Part shown: positions 1-7,148 of the stretch, piece after piece | Position numbering within the stretch: position 1 is the stretch's first letter | Layout of the letters: the number at the start of each line of letters is the position of its first letter | Assembly (NCBI GenBank): GCA_900541565.1 | Contig: UQKB01000004.1 | Coordinates: 86,202 to 150,201, forward strand | Origin: an uncultured Oscillospiraceae bacterium | Lineage (GTDB): Bacteria; Bacillota; Clostridia; Oscillospirales; Acutalibacteraceae | Length of the DNA: 64,000 bases | Direction: 5' to 3' | The notes under the pieces: model-generated | Told to the model about the DNA's origin: nothing | Seen by the model: the letters and a program-made list of their open reading frames with translations, nothing else | Database searches by the model: none | Program-made: the position numbers and the translations under genes

Positions 1-545
1 CCCGCCTGCCGGAAGGCCTGGATACAATCGCAAAGGCGCTCCGGCCGCTGGCAAAGGCAGAACCGGCCGCCAAAGCGCAGCAGAGAGGAGGCCGCCATAG
101 CGGCGTCTAAAACAGTGCAGGTGCATTCGTGACGTGCAAGCCTTTGCGCGTGGGAGGGGTTGACAAGGCCGCTCCCCAGTGTTTTATACGGTGGGTTGCA
201 TACAACCAGGTCAAAAGCCCCAAAGGGCAGCAGGCCTTTCAGACTGCGAAGGTCTGCGTGCAGGACGGTTATTTTTTCTTCCAGGCAATTTATTGCAATG
301 CTGCGCACAAGCATATTGCAGGCTTCCTGCTGTAATTCAACCGCCACTGTGTGGGCAGGCGCGTTCCCCCTGTTCCACAAAAGGGGAATTGTACCGCACC
401 CGCTGCCAAGATCGACGGCCTTTTCACGCGCTGCAGGCTTTGCAAAGTCTGCGAGCAGCACGGTATCTGTAGCAAAATGATGGTCGTCCGATACAATGAC
501 CTGCACGCCGTTTCCCAAGGGCTCTGTACGCTGGCCGCCAACCAT
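1..545 (-). CDS. trmN6: tRNA1(Val) (adenine37-N6)-methyltransferase, TrmN6/YabB-like, 3' end missing
   Basis: Reading leftwards from an ATG at 545, this frame stays open to the window edge (181 codons). It is a class I SAM-dependent methyltransferase: the SAM-binding DLGSGCG is at residues 45-51 and the N6-adenine catalytic NPPY at 117-120. In this family it methylates A37 of tRNA-Val. An AGGTG ribosome site lies 8 bases upstream, and an in-frame TGA three codons before the ATG excludes a longer start. The holB-ricT pair upstream fits the Bacillus holB-yaaT-yabA-yabB order, with yabA absent and a ferredoxin inserted. The C-terminus lies outside the window. Confidence 0.85.
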   Translation of the reverse strand, partial: MVGGQRTEPLGNGVQVIVSDDHHFATDTVLLADFAKPAAREKAVDLGSGCGTIPLLWNRGNAPAHTVAVELQQEACNMLVRSIAINCLEEKITVLHADLRSLKGLLPFGAFDLVVCNPPYKTLGSGLVNPSHAQRLARHECTCTVLDAAMAASSLLRFGGRFCLCQRPERLCDCIQAFRQA

Positions 546-579
546 ATTTGTTCACCTGCCGTATAAAAGATTTGCGTCT

Positions 580-608
580 ATTATAGCAAAAAAAAAGCGG
601 TGGGACAA
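580..608 (-). promoter_or_regulatory. sigma-A-type promoter of trmN6
   Basis: On the minus strand TTGTCC (603-608) and a perfect TATAAT (580-585) are separated by 17 bases and lie about 35 bases before the trmN6 start. This indicates that trmN6 can be transcribed separately from holB-ricT. Confidence 0.7.
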
Positions 609-740
609 TGCCTGTGTGATTTTCCGCGTTTGCGGGTTAAAAACAGGCAGCGTCTCACTGCTATGGAATCTTTTATTTTGGGCGGAGATAAAATTGCTTT
701 TTACAGCGCATCGTCCAAACCGCACAAAAGCCATCTGCCC

Positions 741-786
741 ATAAATAAAAAAACAACGGCAGGGCCAAACGTGGCAGCCTGCCGTT
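741..786 (-). terminator. terminator of the ferredoxin gene
   Basis: A 9-bp stem (AACGGCAGG with CCTGCCGTT, 755-786) is followed on the minus strand by a T-rich run (GTTTTTTTATTT). It sits 26 bases past the ferredoxin stop. The rest of 546-811 holds only the trmN6 promoter. Confidence 0.8.
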
Positions 787-811
787 TATTTTCTGATGTA
801 CACGGAGGTCA

Positions 812-982
812 TCAACCCTGCTGCGGAGCGCCTACGGGGCAGGTGTCTGCGCATGCACCGCACTCTGTGCAGGTATCTGCGTCTATTACGTACTTTCCAT
901 CCCCTTCGGAAATAGCGCTAACGGGACATTCAGCCTCACATGCGCCGCAGGAAATGCAATCATCATTTATTACATATGCCAC
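812..982 (-). CDS. 2[4Fe-4S] clostridial-type ferredoxin (56 aa)
   Basis: A 56-residue protein with the two classic cluster motifs CxxCxxCxxxCP: CISCGACEAECP at residues 9-20 and CTECGACADTCP at 38-49. It carries electrons for low-potential redox enzymes in the cytoplasm. The GTG start at 982 follows an AAGGAGG site at normal spacing, which decides the start. Length and all eight cysteines match clostridial ferredoxin. It lies 104 bases after ricT and has its own terminator. Confidence 0.93.
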   Translation of the reverse strand: MAYVINDDCISCGACEAECPVSAISEGDGKYVIDADTCTECGACADTCPVGAPQQG

Positions 983-1086
983 TTAGAAACACCTCCTTTT
1001 AAAATTACACCTCTATTGTATCATTGTTCAAAAAAAAAGCAACTGTTTTCCTGAAAAAAGTAAGATTTACATGTCGTGCATAAAAT

Positions 1087-1950
1087 TTACTCCAAGCCTT
1101 TTAATTCTTCTATTTCTTTTTTCTCAAGGCGAATCTGTGCATCCTTTAAAACCTTGACCTCTTTTACCTTGAAGGTTGACGGTGCCGCTTCGGGGGCTCT
1201 GTCCATGCGCACCTTTAAAACGCCGGTAAGCAGATTTTGGTCTACCACAACGCCGCGCCCTTCCGGTGTGCCTACAATGGCACCCACCTTTGGGGTTGTT
1301 TTTAAAAGGTCTGTATAAGCTTCCTGCTCGTATTTTAAACAGCACATCAGCCTGCCGCAGGTTCCGGAAATTTTTACAGGGCTTAAAGACAGCCCCTGTT
1401 CTTTTGCCATCCGAATAGAAACGGGCTGGAATTCACCCAGGAAGGTGGAGCAGCAAAACGGTTTGCCGCAGATGCCAAGACCGCCGAGCATTTTTGCTTC
1501 GTCGCGCACGCCGATCTGCCGCAGCTCGATCCTTGTGCGGAAGACAGACGCAAGGTCCTTTACCAGCGCGCGGAAATCCACCCGCCCGTCCGCTGTAAAA
1601 TAAAACAGAATTTTGCTGTTGTCAAAAGTATATTCTACATCTACCAGCTTCATATCCAGCTTATGGGCGAGAATTTTCTTTTCACAAATGCCAAACGCTT
1701 CTTTTTCCTTTTTTCTGTTTTCTTCTACGCGCGCAAGGTCTTCCTGTGTGGCTTTACGTATTAGCTTTTTAAGCGGATGGACTATGTCCTCGTCCGGTAT
1801 TTCCCTATTTGCGGTAGCCACGCGGCCGCATTCAACACCGCGGGCCGTTTCTACAATGACTGCATCCCCTTCTTGAAGGGTTGTATTGTCGGGGTCAAAG
1901 TAATATACTTTTCCGACATCTTTAAAGCGAACACCAATTACCTCTGCCAT
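1087..1950 (-). CDS. ricT: PSP1-domain protein RicT (YaaT)
   Basis: A 287-residue PSP1-domain protein. In Bacillus RicT works with RicA and RicF in the Y-complex, which binds Fe-S clusters, directs RNase Y processing of polycistronic mRNAs and supports sporulation and competence. The conserved cysteine block is intact: GLGICGKPFCCS at about residues 155-166 and CGRLMCC near 197-203. It starts 36 bases after holB, the order seen in Bacillus. The C-terminal 40 residues are charged and probably flexible. Confidence 0.93.
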   Translation of the reverse strand: MAEVIGVRFKDVGKVYYFDPDNTTLQEGDAVIVETARGVECGRVATANREIPDEDIVHPLKKLIRKATQEDLARVEENRKKEKEAFGICEKKILAHKLDMKLVDVEYTFDNSKILFYFTADGRVDFRALVKDLASVFRTRIELRQIGVRDEAKMLGGLGICGKPFCCSTFLGEFQPVSIRMAKEQGLSLSPVKISGTCGRLMCCLKYEQEAYTDLLKTTPKVGAIVGTPEGRGVVVDQNLLTGVLKVRMDRAPEAAPSTFKVKEVKVLKDAQIRLEKKEIEELKGLE

Positions 1951-1986
1951 TTTATCCTCCTGTATTCTATATTGGCTTTCTTTGTT

Positions 1987-2859
1987 TTAATGATTTTTTT
2001 CTTCCCTGAGGGCCGCGCACAGCCAGGTGCAGAAAAGCGCCATGTTGACATTGCGTATAAGCTTTGCCTGCGCGGTGCTTATGACGTTTAAAAGATTTAA
2101 AAGTCCTTGTTTTCTGATATGCGCACAAAGCTCTGTTTCCTGCTCTGCAGCCTGTATATTGCCGGTTATTGAGCAAACCAGCGCGCCGCGGACCAGAAGT
2201 GTGAGCTGTGCCAGCACGTCTGCGGCAAATGCTTTGTCCAAAAGCGCACCTGTCAGTTCCAGCAGATGCATTTCGCTGCCGGTATAAAGCGCCTGGCAAA
2301 TTTGCAGGGCAAGCGCATATGCTTTTTCTTTGGTGGGGTCATCCTGTGCTTGTCCGGACGGTACGGATGACAGGTGAAAAACGGTCGCCCTGGAGCGGAT
2401 TGTGGGCAAAAGGTTTTCCGCGTTTTCGCATGTCAGAATAAAAAGGATATTCTGCGGCGGTTCCTCCAATACTTTTAAAAAAGCGTTTTGCGCGCTTTGC
2501 TGCATATTGTCTGTATCAAACAGCAAATATACCTTGACCGGGGCCTCGTTGGGGACGATGTAAGCGTCCATACAGATCCTGCGAATCTCGTCCACCGGGA
2601 TGGCCTGTGTTTTTCCCGCAGCTTGTGCTGTGTAAATATCGGGATGGCTGTTTTTTACAGCTTTTATACATGCGCTGCATACGCCACACGGCTTTTCCCT
2701 GCCGGTGCATACCGCCCATTTGGAAAGATGCAACGCGGTATCCAGAGCAGTCTGCTTATCGTGGCTTTCCAAAACAACCGCATGCGGCAGGCAGTTATGC
2801 TCCAAAAGCGCAAGAAGTTCCTTTGGAAGAGAAAGCGTTTTGGGTATTACAGCGGGCAT
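1987..2859 (-). CDS. holB: DNA polymerase III subunit delta' (HolB)
   Basis: A 290-residue clamp-loader delta' subunit. It shows the zinc-binding CGVCSAC block, the SRC-type region (here TIRSRAT) and the segment NAFLKVLEEPP typical of HolB/DnaX proteins. There is no P-loop, as usual for delta', which has a structural rather than ATP-hydrolysing role. A GTG at 2868 is in frame, but the AAGAAGG site is spaced for the ATG at 2859, so I chose that. It is first of the holB-ricT operon and is divergent from phoH. Confidence 0.9.
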   Translation of the reverse strand: MPAVIPKTLSLPKELLALLEHNCLPHAVVLESHDKQTALDTALHLSKWAVCTGREKPCGVCSACIKAVKNSHPDIYTAQAAGKTQAIPVDEIRRICMDAYIVPNEAPVKVYLLFDTDNMQQSAQNAFLKVLEEPPQNILFILTCENAENLLPTIRSRATVFHLSSVPSGQAQDDPTKEKAYALALQICQALYTGSEMHLLELTGALLDKAFAADVLAQLTLLVRGALVCSITGNIQAAEQETELCAHIRKQGLLNLLNVISTAQAKLIRNVNMALFCTWLCAALREEKNH

Positions 2860-3046
2860 TGCACGCACCTTCTTTTTATGATACGATCTAATTTATTTAT
2901 ACTACCATTTTTTCGCCTAAAAAGCAAATAAAAGGACGTATAGAAAAATAGTGAAAAAATACAACAATATAAAGGCTGTTTTTGTTTTGATTATTGGGAG
3001 TTTTAAACAAAAGTTTTTCTGATATAATATTTTTACACAAATTTAA

Positions 3047-3074
3047 TGACTTTAAAAAAATTCTGTGTTATAAT
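3047..3074 (+). promoter_or_regulatory. possible phoH promoter
   Basis: TGACTT (3047-3052) and TATAAT (3069-3074) are 16 bases apart. A second TATAAT at 3023-3028 has no good partner. Both lie in the AT-rich divergent region between holB and phoH. If either is used, the ATG at 3046 cannot be the phoH start. Confidence 0.4.
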
Positions 3075-3141
3075 TACAGATAATTTGAGTATAGTAGGGT
3101 TATATTGTCTATTTCCCATAATTTATTTTTTGCAAGACCAC

Positions 3142-4125
3142 TTGGATGAAGGTGAAGATACACTGGAGCAAATTGTAAATGTAGACAGAATGGAGCATGC
3201 CGTAGCATTATTTGGCAGCTTTGATGAAAACATTAAGTTGATAGAAAACGAATATGCGGTCGGTGTAATTGGCAGGGGCTCCGATTTGAAAATTACGGGT
3301 GAACCGGAAGCTGTTTCGAAGGCGGCAAAGGTGATTGAAAGCCTCTTAAAGCTTGTTAACCGGGGAGAAAGCTTAAGCGAGCAAAACGTTCGTTATTGTA
3401 TGTCGCTTGTCAATGACGGAAGCGAAGAGAAAATTGAGCAGCTGGCGGGCGATTGCATTTGTATAACGTCGAAGGGTAAGCCTGTAAAACCGAAAACGCT
3501 TGGGCAAAAGCAATACTGTAACGCAATCCGCGACAATACGATTACCATAGGTGTTGGGCCTGCCGGTACGGGTAAAACCTATCTGGCAGTTGCCATGGCG
3601 GTAACGGCGTTCCGTTCCAGGCAGATCAACCGGATTATTTTGACGCGCCCGGCTGTAGAGGCGGGCGAAAAGCTTGGATTTCTGCCGGGGGATCTGCAAA
3701 GCAAGGTGGACCCCTATCTGCGCCCGCTGTATGACGCGTTGTTTGACATGCTTGGCGCCGAAACCTATCAGAAATATGTGGAACGCGGCAATATTGAGGT
3801 TGCGCCGCTTGCATATATGCGCGGCCGCACGCTGGACGACAGCTTTATTATTTTGGATGAGGCGCAGAATACAACCAGCGAGCAAATGAAAATGTTTTTA
3901 ACAAGGCTTGGGTTTAACTCAAAAATGGTGATCACCGGCGATATTACGCAAATTGATCTGCCGCCGGGGTGCCGGTCCGGATTAAAGGAATGTGTCAGGG
4001 TTTTAAAAAATATTAAGGATATCTGCCATGTGACCTTTAATGAAAAAGACGTTGTCAGACACAAGCTTGTACAAGATATTATAAAAGCCTATGAAAAAAA
4101 TGAGGAGGTCAGACGTAACAGATAA
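3142..4125 (+). CDS. phoH: PhoH-family ATPase
   Basis: A PhoH-like RNA/nucleotide-binding ATPase. It has Walker A GPAGTGKT and Walker B IILDEAQN, plus an N-terminal KH-like region before them. The precise role is unsettled; in many Firmicutes it is translated with ybeY, as here, which suggests RNA metabolism. The frame is open from 3046, but those first 32 residues are unlike the family and overlap putative promoters. I chose the TTG at 3142 (327 aa), close to the usual length of about 320; the ATG at 3190 is another option. No convincing ribosome site settles this. The stop overlaps the ybeY start (TAATG). Confidence 0.88.
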   Translation: MDEGEDTLEQIVNVDRMEHAVALFGSFDENIKLIENEYAVGVIGRGSDLKITGEPEAVSKAAKVIESLLKLVNRGESLSEQNVRYCMSLVNDGSEEKIEQLAGDCICITSKGKPVKPKTLGQKQYCNAIRDNTITIGVGPAGTGKTYLAVAMAVTAFRSRQINRIILTRPAVEAGEKLGFLPGDLQSKVDPYLRPLYDALFDMLGAETYQKYVERGNIEVAPLAYMRGRTLDDSFIILDEAQNTTSEQMKMFLTRLGFNSKMVITGDITQIDLPPGCRSGLKECVRVLKNIKDICHVTFNEKDVVRHKLVQDIIKAYEKNEEVRRNR

Positions 4126-4622
4126 TGGATAAGATCAGAGTAATTATTACAAACAAGCAGAAAGAAGTAAAAATTCCCACAGGACTGCGTATGCTGGTAC
4201 GCCGTTGCTGCAATGCGGTTTTACGTTTGGAAGAATTTAAGGGCCCGGCAGAAATCAGCGTGACCTTTGTAAATAATGCGCAGATCCAGGAGTATAATAA
4301 GCAATACCGTGACAAGGATATGGTTACGGATGTTCTTTCCTTTGGAATGGGGGAAAACGGCGTATATGATACAGACCCTGAAACGGGTGCGCAGATTTTG
4401 GGTGACGTAGTGATTTCCATGGAAAAAGCGCAGGAGCAGGCAAAACGCTTTGACCACAGCCTGCAGCGAGAGGTTGGTTATCTTACGGCGCATTCTGTGC
4501 TGCACCTTCTTGGATATGATCATGAGGATAACCTGGAACGGGTGCGTATGCGCGAAAAGGAAGAATTTATTATGGACCAGTTGGGGCTTCCGGCATCCTC
4601 CAGCTATGTAATTAACGAATAA
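4125..4622 (+). CDS. ybeY: endoribonuclease YbeY
   Basis: A 165-residue metal-dependent endoribonuclease for rRNA maturation and ribosome quality control. The zinc-binding motif HxxLHLxGYDH is present (HSVLHLLGYDH, about residues 125-135), with the usual preceding region TDVLSFGM. The start overlaps the phoH stop and the stop overlaps the dgkA start, both as TAATG, so the three genes are probably translationally coupled. Confidence 0.95.
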   Translation: MDKIRVIITNKQKEVKIPTGLRMLVRRCCNAVLRLEEFKGPAEISVTFVNNAQIQEYNKQYRDKDMVTDVLSFGMGENGVYDTDPETGAQILGDVVISMEKAQEQAKRFDHSLQREVGYLTAHSVLHLLGYDHEDNLERVRMREKEEFIMDQLGLPASSSYVINE

Positions 4623-5119
4623 TGCGTTTTTTTCGTGCTTTTAAATATGCTGTAAGCGGCATTGCGCACTGTATAAAAACAGAGCGGAATATACGGATAC
4701 ATATTGTGGTAGCGGCCTATGTGTTGGCAGTTGCGGCATTTTTTGAATTGCCGGCGCTGCATTGGGCCTTACTTCTTTTGACGATTGCGGCGGTGTTGGC
4801 GGCGGAGCTTTTGAACACAGCGCTTGAACGGGTTTGCGACTACTGCGCAAAGCAGCGCCACCCTTTGATTAAGGCGGCAAAGGATATGGCCGCCGGCGCG
4901 GTTCTTGTTTTGTCGGTTTTTGCCGTGGCCGTGGGCATATGCCTGTTCTGGCAGCCACAAAAGCTGTGGGAGATGGTCACCTTTTTATGTTCCGACCCCG
5001 CGCTGTTTACCATATTTATTTTAACAGTTGTCCTAAGTCTTCTGTTTGTGATGATTGGTCCGTCTGGCATGGCGGAAAATGCAAAATCGGTATGCAGCAG
5101 AAAAAAGGATAAGGATTAG
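4622..5119 (+). CDS. dgkA: DgkA-family diacylglycerol/undecaprenol kinase with an extra C-terminal membrane segment
   Basis: A small integral-membrane lipid kinase. The active-site pattern ELLNTALE...KAAKDMAAGAV is intact, after a cytoplasmic N-terminus rich in Arg/Lys. In Gram-positives this family mainly recycles undecaprenol for cell-wall carrier lipid. The core has three helices. The protein then continues for about 45 residues with one more clear hydrophobic segment (FTIFILTVVLSLLFVMIG), longer than the usual 120-140 residues. It is coupled to ybeY by overlapping stop and start and is followed by a terminator. Confidence 0.9.
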   Translation: MRFFRAFKYAVSGIAHCIKTERNIRIHIVVAAYVLAVAAFFELPALHWALLLLTIAAVLAAELLNTALERVCDYCAKQRHPLIKAAKDMAAGAVLVLSVFAVAVGICLFWQPQKLWEMVTFLCSDPALFTIFILTVVLSLLFVMIGPSGMAENAKSVCSRKKDKD

Positions 5120-5140
5120 ATCTTGATGATATCAACAGCA

Positions 5141-5170
5141 GCGGAGAGCCGACAACTCTCCGCTTTTTGC
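5141..5170 (+). terminator. terminator after dgkA
   Basis: An 8-bp GC-rich stem, GCGGAGAG with CTCTCCGC, a 7-base loop and TTTTT (5164-5168), 21 bases after the dgkA stop. It closes phoH-ybeY-dgkA before era. Confidence 0.85.
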
Positions 5171-5196
5171 ATAAAGCTTAAGCATGGAGGGATATT

Positions 5197-6132
5197 TTGG
5201 CTAGTACAGGTTATCATACGGAAAACAGGCAGGAGAAAACGGCCTTTATTGCGATTGTGGGCAGACCCAATGTGGGGAAATCTTCTATACTGAACCGATT
5301 GCTGGGGCAAAAGGTGGCGATTGTTTCCAGCAAGCCGCAAACGACGCGCACCAGGATTATGGGGGTTTTAACAAAGGCGGATGTTCAGCTTGTTTTTATT
5401 GACACGCCCGGCATGCATAAGCCCAAAACGCAGCTTGGCAATTATATGGTGCGTGCCGTCAGGGAATCTGTGTCCGGCGTGGATGCCTGCCTGCTTGTTG
5501 CACAGGCGGGGAAAGCTCCGGCGGATACGGAGCTTTCGCTGGTGGAAAAATTTAAGGCTCTTGGGGTACCGGCGGTGCTGGCCTTAAATAAGATTGACCT
5601 TGTCAAAAACAAAGAGGATTTGATGCAGAATATTGCAGATTACAGTAGTCTGTTTGATTTTTCTGCGATTGTGCCCGTTTCTGCGCTGCATGCAAGCGGT
5701 ATGCAGGCGCTGGAGGACGAGCTGAAAAAGCAGGCGCAGCCGGGTGAGCACCTGTTTGAAGAAGATACCTTAACCGACCAGCCTGAGCGGGTGCTTGCGG
5801 CGGAAATGATTCGTGAAAAGCTTTTGCGGCAGCTTAATCACGAAATTCCGCACGGGACGGCGGTTATTGTGGAAAAAATGCAGACAAGGGAACAAAGCGG
5901 CATAATGGATATAGACGCGGTCATCTACTGCGAAAGGGCAAGTCATAAAGGGATTATCATTGGAAAAAACGGGTCTATGCTTAAAAAGATCGGTTCCTGT
6001 GCGCGACAGGATATGGAGGCGTTTTTTGCCTGTAAAATCAACCTTTCGCTTTGGGTAAAGGTTAAAGAGGACTGGCGCAACAGGCAGGGGATTTTGCGGT
6101 CGCTGGGCTATGACAGCGATCATTTTCGCTAA
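5197..6132 (+). CDS. era: GTPase Era
   Basis: A 311-residue Ras-like GTPase that binds the 3' end of 16S rRNA during 30S assembly. G1 GRPNVGKS is at residues 22-29, followed by DTPG (G3), NKID (G4) and VSAL (G5). The C-terminal KH domain carries GIIIGKNGSMLKKIG. Translation starts at TTG 5197, six bases after GGAGGG, with no better alternative. It is followed by a YqzL-like gene and recO, a standard clostridial order. Confidence 0.95.
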   Translation: MASTGYHTENRQEKTAFIAIVGRPNVGKSSILNRLLGQKVAIVSSKPQTTRTRIMGVLTKADVQLVFIDTPGMHKPKTQLGNYMVRAVRESVSGVDACLLVAQAGKAPADTELSLVEKFKALGVPAVLALNKIDLVKNKEDLMQNIADYSSLFDFSAIVPVSALHASGMQALEDELKKQAQPGEHLFEEDTLTDQPERVLAAEMIREKLLRQLNHEIPHGTAVIVEKMQTREQSGIMDIDAVIYCERASHKGIIIGKNGSMLKKIGSCARQDMEAFFACKINLSLWVKVKEDWRNRQGILRSLGYDSDHFR

Positions 6133-6262
6133 TATAAAAACGGGAAAATTTAACTTTCATTTCTTCTACAATTTACACGCTATATCACCAAACCGGGTGC
6201 GTATACTGTTAATAGGGATGTAAAAACAATCCCCGCTATTTAACGTTAAGGGTGTGTAAGGT

Positions 6263-6439
6263 ATGGATGAAACAGATGCATGGACGGCCTTTTTGAAATC
6301 GGGCAGCGTTCTGGATTATTTAACGTATACAAGCATAAAAAACAGTAAGGATTTTGCAGACAACACGCAGGAGGCGGAGCATGAAAATCAGCACGGACGG
6401 CCTGATTATAAAGGAACAGAATATAGGGGAGCAAAATAG
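6263..6439 (+). CDS. YqzL-like small protein (58 aa), overlapping recO
   Basis: A short frame starting at ATG 6263 after TAAGG. The N-terminal pattern Trp-x2-Phe-x3-Gly-x4-Tyr-Leu (residues 7-20) resembles the YqzL family found between era and recO in Firmicutes; the function is unknown. It overlaps recO by 59 bases, which is long for such a gene, so the last 20 residues may be chance coding or translation may be coupled. Assignment rests on position and a short motif. Confidence 0.55.
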   Translation: MDETDAWTAFLKSGSVLDYLTYTSIKNSKDFADNTQEAEHENQHGRPDYKGTEYRGAK

Positions 6440-7127
6440 GCTTGTGACAGTGCTTACAAAGAGTCATGGCATTATACGGGCGTTTGTAAAAAACGCGCGC
6501 AGTATAAAAAGCCCCAAGGGTTCTGCAACACGGCTGTTGTGCTATTCCCGGCTTACTATTTTTATAGGCCGGGATACATATACAATTGACGAGGCACAAT
6601 CGCAGGAAATGTTTGTAAGACTGCGCACGGATGTTGTAAAGATGTCTTTGGCGCAGTATTTTTGCGAGCTTGCGTTGGCCTTTGCACCGGAAAATCTTCC
6701 GGCGGAGGAATATTTGCGCTTGTTTTTAAACGGGCTGTACGTATTGTCCAGAGAAAAGCGCCCCAGAGGGCTGATAAAGGCGGCCGTGGAGCTGCGGCTT
6801 TTGTCCATTGCAGGGTATATGCCGGACCTTATGTGCTGCAACGGCTGTCAGTGCTATGCGCATGAGAACATGTATTTTTTACCGCAAAGCGGCATATTGC
6901 TGTGTGGAGATTGTATACAAGGAAAAGAAAGATACGGCATGTTGCTTGGTATGGGTGTGACAACGGCGATGCGCCATTGTATTTATGCGCCGCTTGAAAA
7001 GCTTTTTGGTTTTACCCTGCCGGAAGCTTCCGTTGCGCTTTTGGAGCAGGCAAGCGAGGCGTATGTGCTGCATGTGAGTGAGCATGTTTTTAAAACGCTT
7101 GATTTTTATAAAACCATTCAAAATTGA
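6381..7127 (+). CDS. recO: DNA repair protein RecO
   Basis: A 248-residue RecF-pathway mediator that loads RecA on SSB-coated single strands and anneals strands. The N-terminal OB fold (STDGLIIKEQNIGEQNRLVTVLT) and the zinc-binding cysteines of the C-terminal domain (CCNGC and CGDC about 25 residues later) are visible. The frame is open from 6354, but an AGGAGG (6369-6374) six bases before ATG 6381 fixes the start. It is followed by mutS2. Confidence 0.93.
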   Translation: MKISTDGLIIKEQNIGEQNRLVTVLTKSHGIIRAFVKNARSIKSPKGSATRLLCYSRLTIFIGRDTYTIDEAQSQEMFVRLRTDVVKMSLAQYFCELALAFAPENLPAEEYLRLFLNGLYVLSREKRPRGLIKAAVELRLLSIAGYMPDLMCCNGCQCYAHENMYFLPQSGILLCGDCIQGKERYGMLLGMGVTTAMRHCIYAPLEKLFGFTLPEASVALLEQASEAYVLHVSEHVFKTLDFYKTIQN

Positions 7128-7148
7128 CAACAAGTTGGAGATACATAT

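Noticed and set aside
129..744. Several plus-strand frames of 60-106 codons at the window start
   Set aside because: They lie opposite the trmN6 gene and its promoter; none has a ribosome site or family likeness.
2875..3045. Possible riboswitch in the holB-phoH divergent region
   Set aside because: The sequence is AT-rich with promoter-like boxes but no GC-paired conserved core.
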